From: Eledone cirrhosa
Taxonomy: Eukaryota; Mollusca; Cephalopoda; Octopoda; Eledonidae
NCBI GenBank assembly: GCA_964016885.1
Contig: OZ024744.1
Coordinates: forward strand, 63,908,962-63,972,961
Direction of reading: 5' to 3'
Length of the DNA: 64,000 nt
Part shown: one piece after another, positions 20,201-28,804 of the stretch
Numbering within the stretch: the stretch's first letter is position 1
How the letters are laid out: each line of letters begins with the position of its first letter
Program-made: the position numbers and the translations under genes
Notes under the pieces: model-generated
The model's database searches: none
What the model was told of the DNA's origin: nothing
The model's input: the letters and a program-made list of their open reading frames with translations, nothing else

Positions 20201-20800
20201 CAGCAAGCAGCAAACAGCCACAGGAAACAAGTACCACCAATCTCTGGGAGGGCTCTTTCGAAACAGTATACAGCTTCTGCTACCTAGGTGACCGAATTAG
20301 CAGCGGAGGTGGGTGTTCAGAAAGTACAATAACTAGAGTAAGAACGGGATGGAAGAAGTTCAGGGAACTACAGCCACTGCTAGCTGCAAAAGGCTTCTCC
20401 CTCAAAATGAAAAGCAGACTGTATGATGCGTGTATCCGAACAGCAATGTTACATGGTAGTGAGACCTGGGCGCTGAAGGTGGAAGACTTACGTAGATTAG
20501 AGAGAAACGAAGCCTGCATGCTCCGATGGATGTGTAACAGTAATATACGCAAATGACAAAGCATAAATGAATTGAGAGAGAGACTGAGCATAAGAGGAAT
20601 CAAATGCTGTGTGCAGGAGAGGCAGAGCACTAGAAGTCAATGGAAGCCGCGGAGTGGGGAGACCCAAGAAGACCTGGGATGAGGTGATAGGGGCCGACCT
20701 TACCCAATTACACCTCTCAAAGGCGATGACACACTACCGTGACCTCTGGCGTCATGCAGTAATACAGAGTACCCGACCTCGCATGGGTACAAGCTGAAGC
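17240..20800 (+). pseudogene. RTE-type LINE with PHD-like zinc finger, most complete copy
   Basis: Encodes endonuclease and reverse transcriptase of a non-LTR retrotransposon. The AP-endonuclease domain (about 17318-18060) shows GTINVSTMKG, VQETRW, YAPQSG, AGDFNRHVG and SQIDFIL. The RT (about 18700-20000) shows GIKLMDQVMK, FGFVPGRGTTDAL, AFVDLKKAFDRVP and YADD at 19891-19902. Next comes a PHD-like finger (20056-20201): CSVC, then CPKC, WIHKRC and CSSC. The C-terminal block follows (YLGDRISSGGGCSES to MLHGSETW). Inactivation: frameshifts near 17770 and 18668, a stop at about 18157, a solo LTR at 19230-19726, and a lost 5-nt piece after HQGS near 19815. The final KKTWDEVIGADLTQLHL block lies at 20660-20720. 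Confidence 0.9.
19230..19726 (+). mobile_element. Solo LTR inserted in the RTE reverse-transcriptase gene
   Basis: A 497-bp insert interrupts the RT frame between the codons for VKAVQAM and RGAVSKVRI. It begins TGTA and ends TACA and is flanked on both sides by CATG (19226-19229 and 19727-19730), as expected for an LTR with a 4-bp target duplication. It contains 'tctatttatacag', a plausible TATA region, and a duplicated segment of about 48 bp ('tgatcagatc.ga.gatagccctta') near its 5' end. No internal retroviral-type genes remain, so it is a solo LTR. Superfamily not determined. Confidence 0.8.
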
Positions 20801-21098
20801 ATATAGACAATATGCCCCCACACCCCCCACTGCAAGGTGGTCGTGGAGGTGCCACGGTAAAATAGCACCCAGCCCACACTGTAAAGTGGACGTGTAGGCA
20901 CCACGGAAAAAAGCACCCAGCACTCACTATAAATGAGGTTGGTGTTAGGAAGGGCATCCAGCTGTAGAAATCAAGCCAAAATCAGTTCCTGTATGAGCAA
21001 GGCATGGTCAGCCGACCAGACACTGCCCACAACAGGACAACCCGTCTAACCCATGCTAGCATGGAAGAACGGATGTAAAACGGTGATGATGATATGTA
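20797..21098 (+). repeat. 3' UTR and tail of the PHD-RTE LINE
   Basis: Directly follows the ORF end and carries 'aagctgaagcatatagacaa', two to three 48-bp modules ('agcacccagcccacactgta'), 'ggcatccagctgtagaaatc', 'gctagcatggaag' and a short GATGAT tail. The same sequence is the 3' half of the SINE at 61035-61430. Confidence 0.85.
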
Positions 21099-21420
21099 TA
21101 TATATATAATCATTATCATCATTTAACCACAATCAGTATTTTATTCAGTGTCAACTCACGTCAGCCCCAAATCCTGCAGACCTACTTTCTGAGTTATTTC
21201 AGTTGTTACCATCACATCATTGTTCCTAGACATAGTGTATCTAGAACCATATTATCCAATGTGTCATACTTTCTGTGGTGGTCATAATATTTGTGATTGT
21301 TATAATCTTAATGACATAAGTAGTTTCACCGTCATAATAGGCATTTTATTATTATCAATCCAAATTAACATCTCCTAGTTGACAGATGGGAGATATACTG
21401 GAAACAGATGTGAGATGTTA
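21099..21420. other. AT-rich spacer, nothing recognised
   Basis: No gene or clear repeat beyond short TA and ATC runs. Confidence 0.5.
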
Positions 21421-21423
21421 TGA

Positions 21424-21615
21424 TAATAATAATGGTTTCTACTTTTGGCACAAGGCCAGCAATTACTCAGTTCATTACTGGTACTTTATTTTATCGACCC
21501 CGTAAGGATGAAAGGCAAAGTTAACCTCGGCGGGATTTGAACTCAGAATGGCAAGGGCCGTAACTCTATGCGTCAAAGCATGGTGTCCGACCCTCTACCG
21601 ATACTGCCAATCTAC
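21424..21615 (-). mobile_element. tRNA-derived SINE, family A
   Basis: Full-length reversed copy, first of a five-copy direct cluster that extends to 22325 with AAT-rich joints. Confidence 0.85.
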
Positions 21616-21617
21616 CT

Positions 21618-21730
21618 ATGATAATAATAATTGTTTCTACTTTAGGCACAAGGCCAGCAATTACCCAGTGCATTGCTGGTACTTTATTTTATCGACCCCG
21701 TAAGGATGAAAGGCAAAGTCAACCTCGGCT
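21618..21730 (-). mobile_element. SINE A, head-less short form
   Basis: Has the 3' half of the SINE only, ending at 'aaagtcaacctcggct'; AAT repeats flank it on both sides. Shares the 'gtcaac' variant with two other short copies (27258, 27498). Confidence 0.8.
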
Positions 21731-21955
21731 AATAATAATGGTTTCTGATTGAGGCACAAAGCCAACAAATATGGAGGAGGGGAAAGTCGATTAAATCGAC
21801 CTCAGTGCATTACTGGTACTTTATTTTATTGACCCTGTAAAGATGAAAGGTAAAGCTAACCTCAGCAGAATTTGAACTCAGAATATAAAGGGTTGTAACT
21901 ATATGCTGCAAAGTATGTTGTCTGATGCTCTAATAATACTGCCAATCCACTGCTC
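21731..21955 (-). mobile_element. tRNA-derived SINE, family A, long variant
   Basis: Carries the central insertion 'gtcgattaaatcgacctcag' and an eroded tRNA-like head. Confidence 0.8.
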
Positions 21956-21959
21956 TGTT

Positions 21960-22155
21960 ACAATAATAATTGTTTCTACTTTTGGCACAAGGCCAGCAAT
22001 CACCAATGCATTACTGGTACTTTATTTTATCGACCCCGTAAGGATGAAAGGCAAAGTTAACCTCGGCGGGATTTGAACTCAGAATGGCAAGGGCCGTAAC
22101 TCTATGCGTCAAAGCATTGTGCCCGACCCTCTACCGATACTGCCAATCCACCGCC
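21960..22155 (-). mobile_element. tRNA-derived SINE, family A
   Basis: Full-length reversed copy, nearly identical to the one at 21424. Confidence 0.85.
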
Positions 22156-22169
22156 ATTGTTACAATAAC

Positions 22170-22330
22170 AATAATAATAATGATTATTTCTATTATAGGC
22201 GCAAGGCCAGCAATTTTGGGTGGGGGGGAAGTCGATTAAATAGACCTCAATGCATTACTGGTACTTTATTTATCGACCCCGTAAGGGTGAAAGGCAAAGC
22301 TAATCTCTGCAGGATTTGAACTCAATAATA
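22170..22330 (-). mobile_element. SINE A long variant, truncated head
   Basis: Ends in 'gcaggatttgaactca', inside the B-box region, then runs into AAT repeats. Confidence 0.75.
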
Positions 22331-22455
22331 ATAATAATAAAAATAATAATAATTTCTGTAATGATACCACAATTCTAAAAATTAGAAAAAAAGAAAAATG
22401 TTTCTGTCACAAAATTAAAACAAAATTTTTAAAAAATACACTATATAATGATAAT

Positions 22456-22748
22456 TGTGGGTGCATTATCATCATCATCATCATCATCATCACCGTTTTA
22501 GGAACTGATTTGGCTTGATTTCTACAGCTGGATGCCCTTCCTAACACCAACCACATTTACAGTAAGTACTGGGTGCTTTTTCGTGGCGCCTACACGTTCA
22601 CTTTACAGTGTGGGCTGGGTGCTTTTTTGCCGTGGCACCTCCACGACCACCTTGCGGTGGGGGGTGTGGGGGCATATTGTCTATATGCTTCAGCTTGTAC
22701 CCATGGGAGGTCGGGTACTCTGTATTACTGCGTGACGCCAGAAGTCTG
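22456..22748 (-). repeat. PHD-RTE LINE 3' end, inverted
   Basis: From (atc)n at 22467-22492 through 'gatttctacagctggatgcc', two to three modules and 'atatgcttcagcttgtaccc' to 'gcgtgacgccagaagt', which is the end of the LINE ORF. It is head-to-head with the plus-strand copy that starts at 22757. Confidence 0.8.
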
Positions 22749-22756
22749 TATATATA

Positions 22757-23550
22757 TCCTCTGCCGCATATGCAAAATGTGGGTACACAAGAGATGTAGT
22801 GGGATCTCATGAAGTTTAGCTAAGAATGTAGGCTTTACATGTGGCAGTTACATTGGAAGATAAAGCAGCAAATGACCACAGGAAACAAGCACTACCAAAT
22901 TCTGGGAGGGCTCTGTAGAAACAGTAGATAGCTTCTGCTACCTAGGTGACCGAATTAGCAGCGGTGGTGGGTGTTCTGAAAGTATAGTAGCCAGAGTAAG
23001 AATGGGATGGAAAAGGTTCAGGAAGCTACTACCACTGCTAGCTGCAAAAGGCTTTTGCCTCAAAATGAAAGGCAGACTGTATAATGCATGCATACAAACA
23101 GGAATGCTGCATGGTGGTGAGACTTTGGCATTGGGAGCAGAAGACTTGTGTCGATTGGAAAGAAATGAAACGTGCATACTCTGATGGATGTGTAATAGTA
23201 ATATACACGAATGGTAAAGCATAAACGAATTGTGAGAGACTGAGCATAAGAGGAATAAAATGCTGTGTGCAGGAGAGGAAGTTACGTTGGTATGGACATG
23301 TGATGTGTATGAAGGATGACAGCTGCATAAAAAAGTGCAGAACGCTCAAAGTTGTTGGAAGCCTTGGAGTGGGGAGACCCAAGAAGACCTGGGATGAGGT
23401 GATAAAAGCCGACCTTACCCAATTGCACCTCCCAGAGGAGATGACACATGACCGGGATCTCTGGTGATATGCAGTAATACAGAAGACCCAACTCCCCAGG
23501 ATCACAAGCTGAAGCATATGTACAGTATGCCCCACACAGGAGCGTCCATG
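22757..23550 (+). pseudogene. PHD-RTE LINE, 5'-truncated copy
   Basis: Begins inside the zinc finger (LCRICKMWVHKRCSGIS), then YLGDRISSGGGCSESIVARV, LPLLAAKGFCLKMKGRLYNA, LHGGETLALG and, after breaks, RKLRWYGHVMCMKDDSCIKK and KKTWDEVIKADLTQLHLP. The 3' UTR is cut off near 23550. Several stops and frameshifts. Confidence 0.85.
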
Positions 23551-23820
23551 TGAATTATGTCTGGTGGAGGTAATTGAAGTAACGACTGAAGAGGACCTTC
23601 TAAATTCCCGGCATGATAGGGTATTTAATTACAAACACAAGGTTCTGATGAAGTGCAATAAATAATTAAGTATTGCATATGATTGAACAATATATATTGT
23701 AATCAGCACATGTAGACAATTATAATAGACACAGAAACATATGTTAAAGCAAATAAATTCCTGATCTCATTTCTTGTCGATGTTTTCTTGGTGAAATACT
23801 TGCTTATATATATATATATA
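23551..23820. other. AT-rich spacer, nothing recognised
   Basis: Ends in a (TA)n run that borders the palindrome at 23823. No gene seen. Confidence 0.5.
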
Positions 23821-23822
23821 TT

Positions 23823-24133
23823 GAAAAGATAACAAGGACGATTAGTTACTCCTTCATTACATTTATTGGTAGGTGACGCACATTTCACCACTGATCAGCT
23901 CAAGCTTCGATCTGTATCGATCTTACCCGACTCTGTAATCTGCAGCTCGACGGACCCCTTAAAATGCTAGTGGAAGATTTTTCTACTAGCATTTTAAGGG
24001 GTCCGTCGAGCTGCGGATTATAGAGTCGGGTAAGATCGATACAGATCGAACCTTGAGCTGATCAGTGGTGAAACACGTGTCACCAACCAATAAATGTAAT
24101 GAAGGAGTAACCAATCGTCCTTGTTATCTTTTC
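23823..24133. repeat. 311-bp near-perfect palindrome (two 149-bp arms, 13-nt loop)
   Basis: Left arm 23823-23971 starts 'gaaaagataacaaggacgat'; right arm 23985-24133 ends in its complement. By eye the arms differ at roughly ten of 149 positions. The loop is 'ggaagatttttct'. The left flank is a TA run and the right flank is 'actataatac'. This could be a fold-back MITE or an inverted duplication. No ORF. Confidence 0.95.
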
Positions 24134-24580
24134 ACTATAATACACTCTGTATAGCTCTACACCTCGACACAGAAGTGAACCTAAACATCGAGTGCTCACC
24201 CGGGTGAACCTACAGTAACTCCAAGTTATACTCCCTAGATATAGATATATATATATAGTGATGAAACATAAGTCAATTGTATGAACTCATAATCCTTTAT
24301 TTACTGCTATATATATTTCGATGATAGCCATTGAATGGCTATGACCTTATATATTTAATGTATCTAAAATCCTAGTACATCTTGTATGTCCATTAGGTTA
24401 CACTGGGTACACAATATGAAATTTTTACATAATAGAATTTTTTTCAACATGATAACGCGTGTATGATTATATTATTATAAATGTACAAACACAGACACAC
24501 TTACAAAAATGAGTTGCTCAAATATATATATTGATTGTACACACAAATGTAGTGAATGTTAGATGTTGTTTTCTGTAGTT
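24134..24580. other. AT-rich spacer, nothing recognised
   Basis: Contains short TA runs. No gene or family recognised. Confidence 0.5.
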
Positions 24581-24582
24581 TG

Positions 24583-24950
24583 TCATCACCTCTTCCTTCC
24601 TCAGTCATCTCCAGTGTGTGACGTCATCACCCCTTCCTTCCTCAGTCATCTCTAGTGTGTGACATCATCACCCCTTCCTTCCTCAGTCATCTCTAGTGTG
24701 TGACATCATCACTCCTTCCTTCCTCAGTCATCTCCAGTGTGTGACGTCATCACCCCTTCCTTCCTCAGTCATCTCCAGTGTGTGACGTCATCACTCCTTC
24801 CTTCCTCAGTCATCTCCAGTGTGTGACGTCATCACTCCTTCCTTCCTCAGTCATCTCCAGTGTGTGACGTCATCACCCCTTCCTTCCTCAGTCATCTCCA
24901 GTGTGTGACGTCATCACCCCTTCCTTCCTCAATCATCTCTAGTGTGTGAC
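24583..24950 (+). repeat. 41-bp satellite, nine units, with CRE-like palindromes
   Basis: Unit 'tcatcaccccttccttcctc', 'agtcatctccagtgtgtgac', 'g' (41 bp). The joint between units reads TGACGTCA at six places (24619, 24742, 24783, 24824, 24865, 24906) and TGACATCA at two (24660, 24701). TGACGTCA is the consensus CREB/ATF site; here it is more likely a by-product of unit phasing than a promoter. Confidence 0.95.
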
Positions 24951-24998
24951 AGATGGACGGACAGACGGAAGTCGCTCAGATTTATATATAAATCCTTT
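24951..24998 (-). repeat. Inverted copy of the dispersed repeat head
   Basis: Reversed 'atatataaatctgagcgact' and 'tctgtctgtccatctgtcac', matching the heads at 11495 and 59828. The 41-bp satellite occupies the place taken by the TG-rich array in those copies. Confidence 0.75.
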
Positions 24999-25169
24999 TT
25001 CCTTTTCTGAATATTAAGCACATCTACTTCTCTGGTGGTATCAGAGTCCCATCCTCGTATCTACTTACTTTAGAATTTCCTACATTTACTTTGATGTCTT
25101 TTGATTTTAGGTTGTGCTGCTATTTCCTCTCTAACTCTTCTATAAATTCAACTATGAGAATTAGTCCAT

Positions 25170-25880
25170 GTCCCAAAACATCTACATAGCTACATAGCAC
25201 TCTTTCTTTACTGTCTGGCCGTGGGGGGCCCAGTGGATGTAGAGGATGCCCTTGCTGATGAAGACTTGGATCATCATGAGCTTCCCAGTAGACCTGCTTT
25301 GCCTGGCCTTCTTGGGTCTTGGGGAATCAGAATGTTTCCACTGGGTACTCTGTCTCTTGGTCTCTGGATCATAACAGTAGACCTAGCTCTCGTCACAGGT
25401 TACCAGTGACTCAAGGACACATGGATTCAAAGTGATCCCTTCGACCATCTCCCTGCTGTTATCTTCATTGAGCACCCTGGGAACAAACTTTGCACAAACT
25501 TTATGCATGTTCAGATTGTCATGAATGATTGTGCAGTGCCCTCAACCACTTCAAATTGTTTAGCAATCACCAGAAGAGATGCCCGATGGTCCTTGTCCAG
25601 AAATTTGCAAATTTTGTCGACCAACTTAGGTGTCCTGATTTCCCTTTCCCTGCCATATCTCTCATTATCCCTCACTTCCTTCCTACCCTCTTGGAACCTC
25701 TAGTGCCAGTGGAAAACAGTTGCCCAGCTCATGAAAGTTAGTCCAAAAGTAGTTTTGACCATTTCATAGGTTGCTGCAGTATTTTTGCTGAGCTTGACAC
25801 AAAACTTTATTCCATATCAAGCCTCCTAGTTGTCTTCACATCCCAACTTCACTGTAGACCCAGTCAGTTGTGACAAGATA
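25170..25880 (-). pseudogene. mariner-type transposase relic
   Basis: Minus-strand conceptual translation gives HDNLNMHKVCAKFVPRVL, then LVTCDES-stop-VYCYDPETK (a TGG to TAG change in the ESW motif), QWKHSDSPRPKKARQSRS and HWAPHGQTVKKECY. The (T/C)GDESW and SPRPKKARQ blocks are signatures of mariner (DDD) transposases. Many stops and frame changes; no functional product. Terminal inverted repeats not found. Confidence 0.8.
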
Positions 25881-26169
25881 TGTTTATGATGGGTAGGATT
25901 AAAGTGTTGAAAGATACCCCGAAGAAGATCAACATCAACACTGAAACATAAATAGGAGAATCTTGCAACAGACAGACCCCAGTGGCAAAATCTGATTGAT
26001 ACCAGTATTAAGGAATTTAAAAGAAACAGAGGATCTCTGTTGAGGTGGAGTGTGCAGCTAAATATATAGTGGGTGTTAGTATGTTCCCAGAATGGGATTC
26101 AAAAGAGACTCTTATCTGTGGGGGATCCAGACGTGTATGTATGTCAAAGACTGAGCTACTAAGTCATAT

Positions 26170-26318
26170 CAAACACCATACTCGTGGAAATAACAACTAC
26201 AGATGGGCTAACACAGCGCAACACAGCATGCCATACCAATCAAATGCAAGCAGACAGGAAACTTACTTGTACACTGTGTGGTATGGCATGTAAGTCACTT
26301 CTTGGGTTGGTGAGACAT
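26170..26318 (+). pseudogene. Possible LINE C-terminus with C2H2-like finger
   Basis: Reads LTCTLCGMACKSLLGLVRH in one plus frame, a C-x2-C-x12-H motif like the terminal fingers of some LINE ORF2 proteins. Short and isolated, so weak. Confidence 0.3.
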
Positions 26319-26546
26319 TTAACCCTTTAGCATTTACATTACTCTATATTTACTATTATACTTTCACGGTAAAGATTTTATCTCACATATTATCTCACAT
26401 AATATCTCATGATATAGAATCTATGAGATTTTGATATTATTTATTTTGAGAACAATACCTTAACATTGGTATGAGCAGCCACTTAGAGTCAGTTTCAACA
26501 GAAGGCGGCGAGAGAATTCTGGCCAGATATGGCTGGTGTAAATGCA
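26319..26546 (+). mobile_element. TTAA-flanked TIR MITE, copy c
   Basis: Left end TTAA plus 'ccctttagcatttacatt'. The interior is typical; the right end has decayed. Confidence 0.8.
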
Positions 26547-26889
26547 ATATCAATAACACATTTTTTGCCAATGTCTGTTACTTTTTTTTTTTTTGTTCTA
26601 AGAAGTGACTGTATTCAGACACGAGTTGGCTTCTACTTTGTACAGAGAAAGATGTTAACAAAAGAAGAGAGAGAGTAAGAAAGAGAATGAAAGAGTTAGT
26701 TCTTTTGTTGGGTCATTAACAAATTAACTTGATTCATTTTTCAGGATTTTCTAATAGTCTTTTGATCGTTGCTTTTCCTGTTCGGGTGAAATGCCAACAA
26801 GACCAGTGCAACTATATACATACACACAAACAGAAGCAAATATACTTCCACACACGCACACACACACACACACACTTCCTCCTTGCTTA

Positions 26890-27057
26890 ATAATTCTAAA
26901 ATTGGTACAAGGCCAGAAATTATATCAACCCCAGTACTTAACTGGTTCTTTATTTTATCCAAAGTTGACGTCAGCCTGATTTGAACTCAGAATGTAAAGG
27001 GCTGTAACTATATGCTACAAAGCATGGTGTCCAATGTTTTACCAATACTGCCAATCC
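26890..27057 (-). mobile_element. tRNA-derived SINE, family A, diverged
   Basis: Starts 'aattggtacaaggccagaaa' and ends 'ttttaccaatactgcca'. Partial internal deletion. Confidence 0.7.
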
Positions 27058-27059
27058 TA

Positions 27060-27255
27060 GTAATAATTGTTGCTACTTTTGGCACAAGGCCAGCAATTAC
27101 CCAGTACATTAATGGTACTTTATTTTATCAACCCCCGTAAGGATGAAAGGCAAAGTCAACCTCGGCGGGATTTGAACTCAGACCATAAAGGGCCGTAACT
27201 CTTTGCTTGCAAAGCATGGCGTCTGACACTCTACCTATACTGCCAATCCACCGGT
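27060..27255 (-). mobile_element. tRNA-derived SINE, family A
   Basis: Full-length reversed copy ending 'ctgccaatccaccg'. Confidence 0.85.
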
Positions 27256-27257
27256 AA

Positions 27258-27362
27258 TAATTGTTTCTACTTTAGGCACAAGGCCAGCAATTACCCAGTG
27301 TATTACTGGTACTTTATTTTATCGACCCCATAAGGATGAAAGGCAAAGTCAACCTCGGCGAC
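27258..27362 (-). mobile_element. SINE A, head-less short form
   Basis: Ends at 'aaagtcaacctcggcg', the same boundary as at 21730 and 27600. Confidence 0.8.
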
Positions 27363-27484
27363 TATTGTCAGGAATGTGGCACAAGTAAATCCAAAGACTG
27401 GTGTATCAGTTCTAATACTAATAATAGATGTTATTTTCAAAATGGAGCACAGATAAGTTTAAAGACACAGTTTTTAATAATGTG

Positions 27485-27612
27485 CCAGTACTACTAATAA
27501 TTGTTTCTACTATTGGCACAAGGCCAGCAATTATCCCAGTGTATTACTGGTACTTTATTTTATCGACCCCGTAAGGATGAAAGCAAAGTCAACCTCGGCT
27601 AGTACTACTAAT
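27485..27612 (-). mobile_element. SINE A, head-less short form with target duplication
   Basis: Element about 27498-27599, flanked by 'agtactactaataa' on both sides. The duplication shows that this short form is an insertion in its own right. Confidence 0.8.
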
Positions 27613-27784
27613 AATAATAACTAATGTTAGCCCTAACTATAGTTAAATAAAAATTCTAAGAAATTAACAGATTTTATTGTCAAGAATGTGCTACAAGAAC
27701 CTCTAAATCCAGTTTTCAGAGGTAGAGCAAAGAGACTATATCATGATCAATGAGGTAACTATGAGCTGTGGTTATTTATAGTTG

Positions 27785-28078
27785 AACACTATTACTCATA
27801 AATTAAAACCAGTCTCAAGCCAAGAGGCTCATCAAGCCAGTGTTTATCCTAGTTTCATTGGTGTTAAGTGACTGAGAGTACAAGATTTCCTCATGGACAG
27901 GACACCAGTCTGTTGCTGGGTTAATCCCCTACAACTGCTGGTACTCATTTTCAGAGGAGTGGACTGGAACAACGTGAAATGAAGTATTTTGTTCAAGAAC
28001 ATAACCCACCACTCAGTCCATAAAGAACCCACAAGATTATGATTGAAAGTCCAACATGTTAACCACTAGACCACATAC
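27785..28078 (-). mobile_element. tRNA-derived SINE, family D-related
   Basis: On the minus strand, a tRNA-like head ('tctagtggttaacatgttgg') is followed by 'agtatattttg.tcaagaac' type sequence and a body with 'accagcagttgtaggggatt' and 'ggactggtgtcctgtcc'. It matches the plus-strand copy at 32005. Confidence 0.65.
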
Positions 28079-28800
28079 ATTAATAAGATAATAGACAGGT
28101 AACTATCACTCCTATAAAAATTTCCATTTTCTTTTCTGACAAAGTAAATAGCTGCTGTGTTTCTGTTTTATGTTTGCCATGGGTCAACTTTATAATACAT
28201 TGTTAGTCAAACAAATCTGCTGCTTAGATATCATATGATTAATTCTCTGACATATTGCAGACTTTAATGTTATTGTTTGTTTCCCTTCTACACTGCCATT
28301 TTATATCATAAAGCAGAACCAAATAAACAGTAAAACCATTAATTTATACAGTTTCTGCTTTCTTCTTTATCTTTCTCCTTTCTTTTGTTTTGTTCTCGAG
28401 TTTCTTTGTCACCTAAATTTCATCAATTAAAATTGCAATATTGTACTTTAGACAAGTGTCCTAGTCTTGGGCCAACAAAAGCCTTGTAGGTAAAATTTGG
28501 TTGATGGAAACCATTGTGGAAGTTTGTCAAAGAGTTATCCTGTTCTTGGGTGATAGAATTAATCAATCACCTGATTTAACATCTTTACTTGGTCATCAGT
28601 TTGCTTTTAGCAGAGTCAAATCTCCAATTTGAGGATAGCTTACTCCCATCAGACTTGGAGACCCTGAAAAAGTTAACAAATGCTGACCTTCTTCCTTTCA
28701 TTAACTGCTAAAAAATGATAATAGTAAACTGACATGCGGTTAGAATCACTGGACTGATTTTACGAGCAAAACCAACCGGCAGGAGACTCAGGGGTAGACT
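28079..28800. other. AT-rich spacer, nothing recognised
   Basis: No exon or known element. The last 60 bp lead into the satellite. Confidence 0.5.
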
Positions 28801-28804
28801 CTGA

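Noticed and set aside
24619..24913. CREB-controlled promoter
   Set aside because: No gene start follows; sites arise at satellite unit joints. Kept only as an observation.
24583..24950. CRISPR-like array
   Set aside because: The 41-bp units are contiguous with no unique spacers; this is a satellite in a eukaryotic genome.
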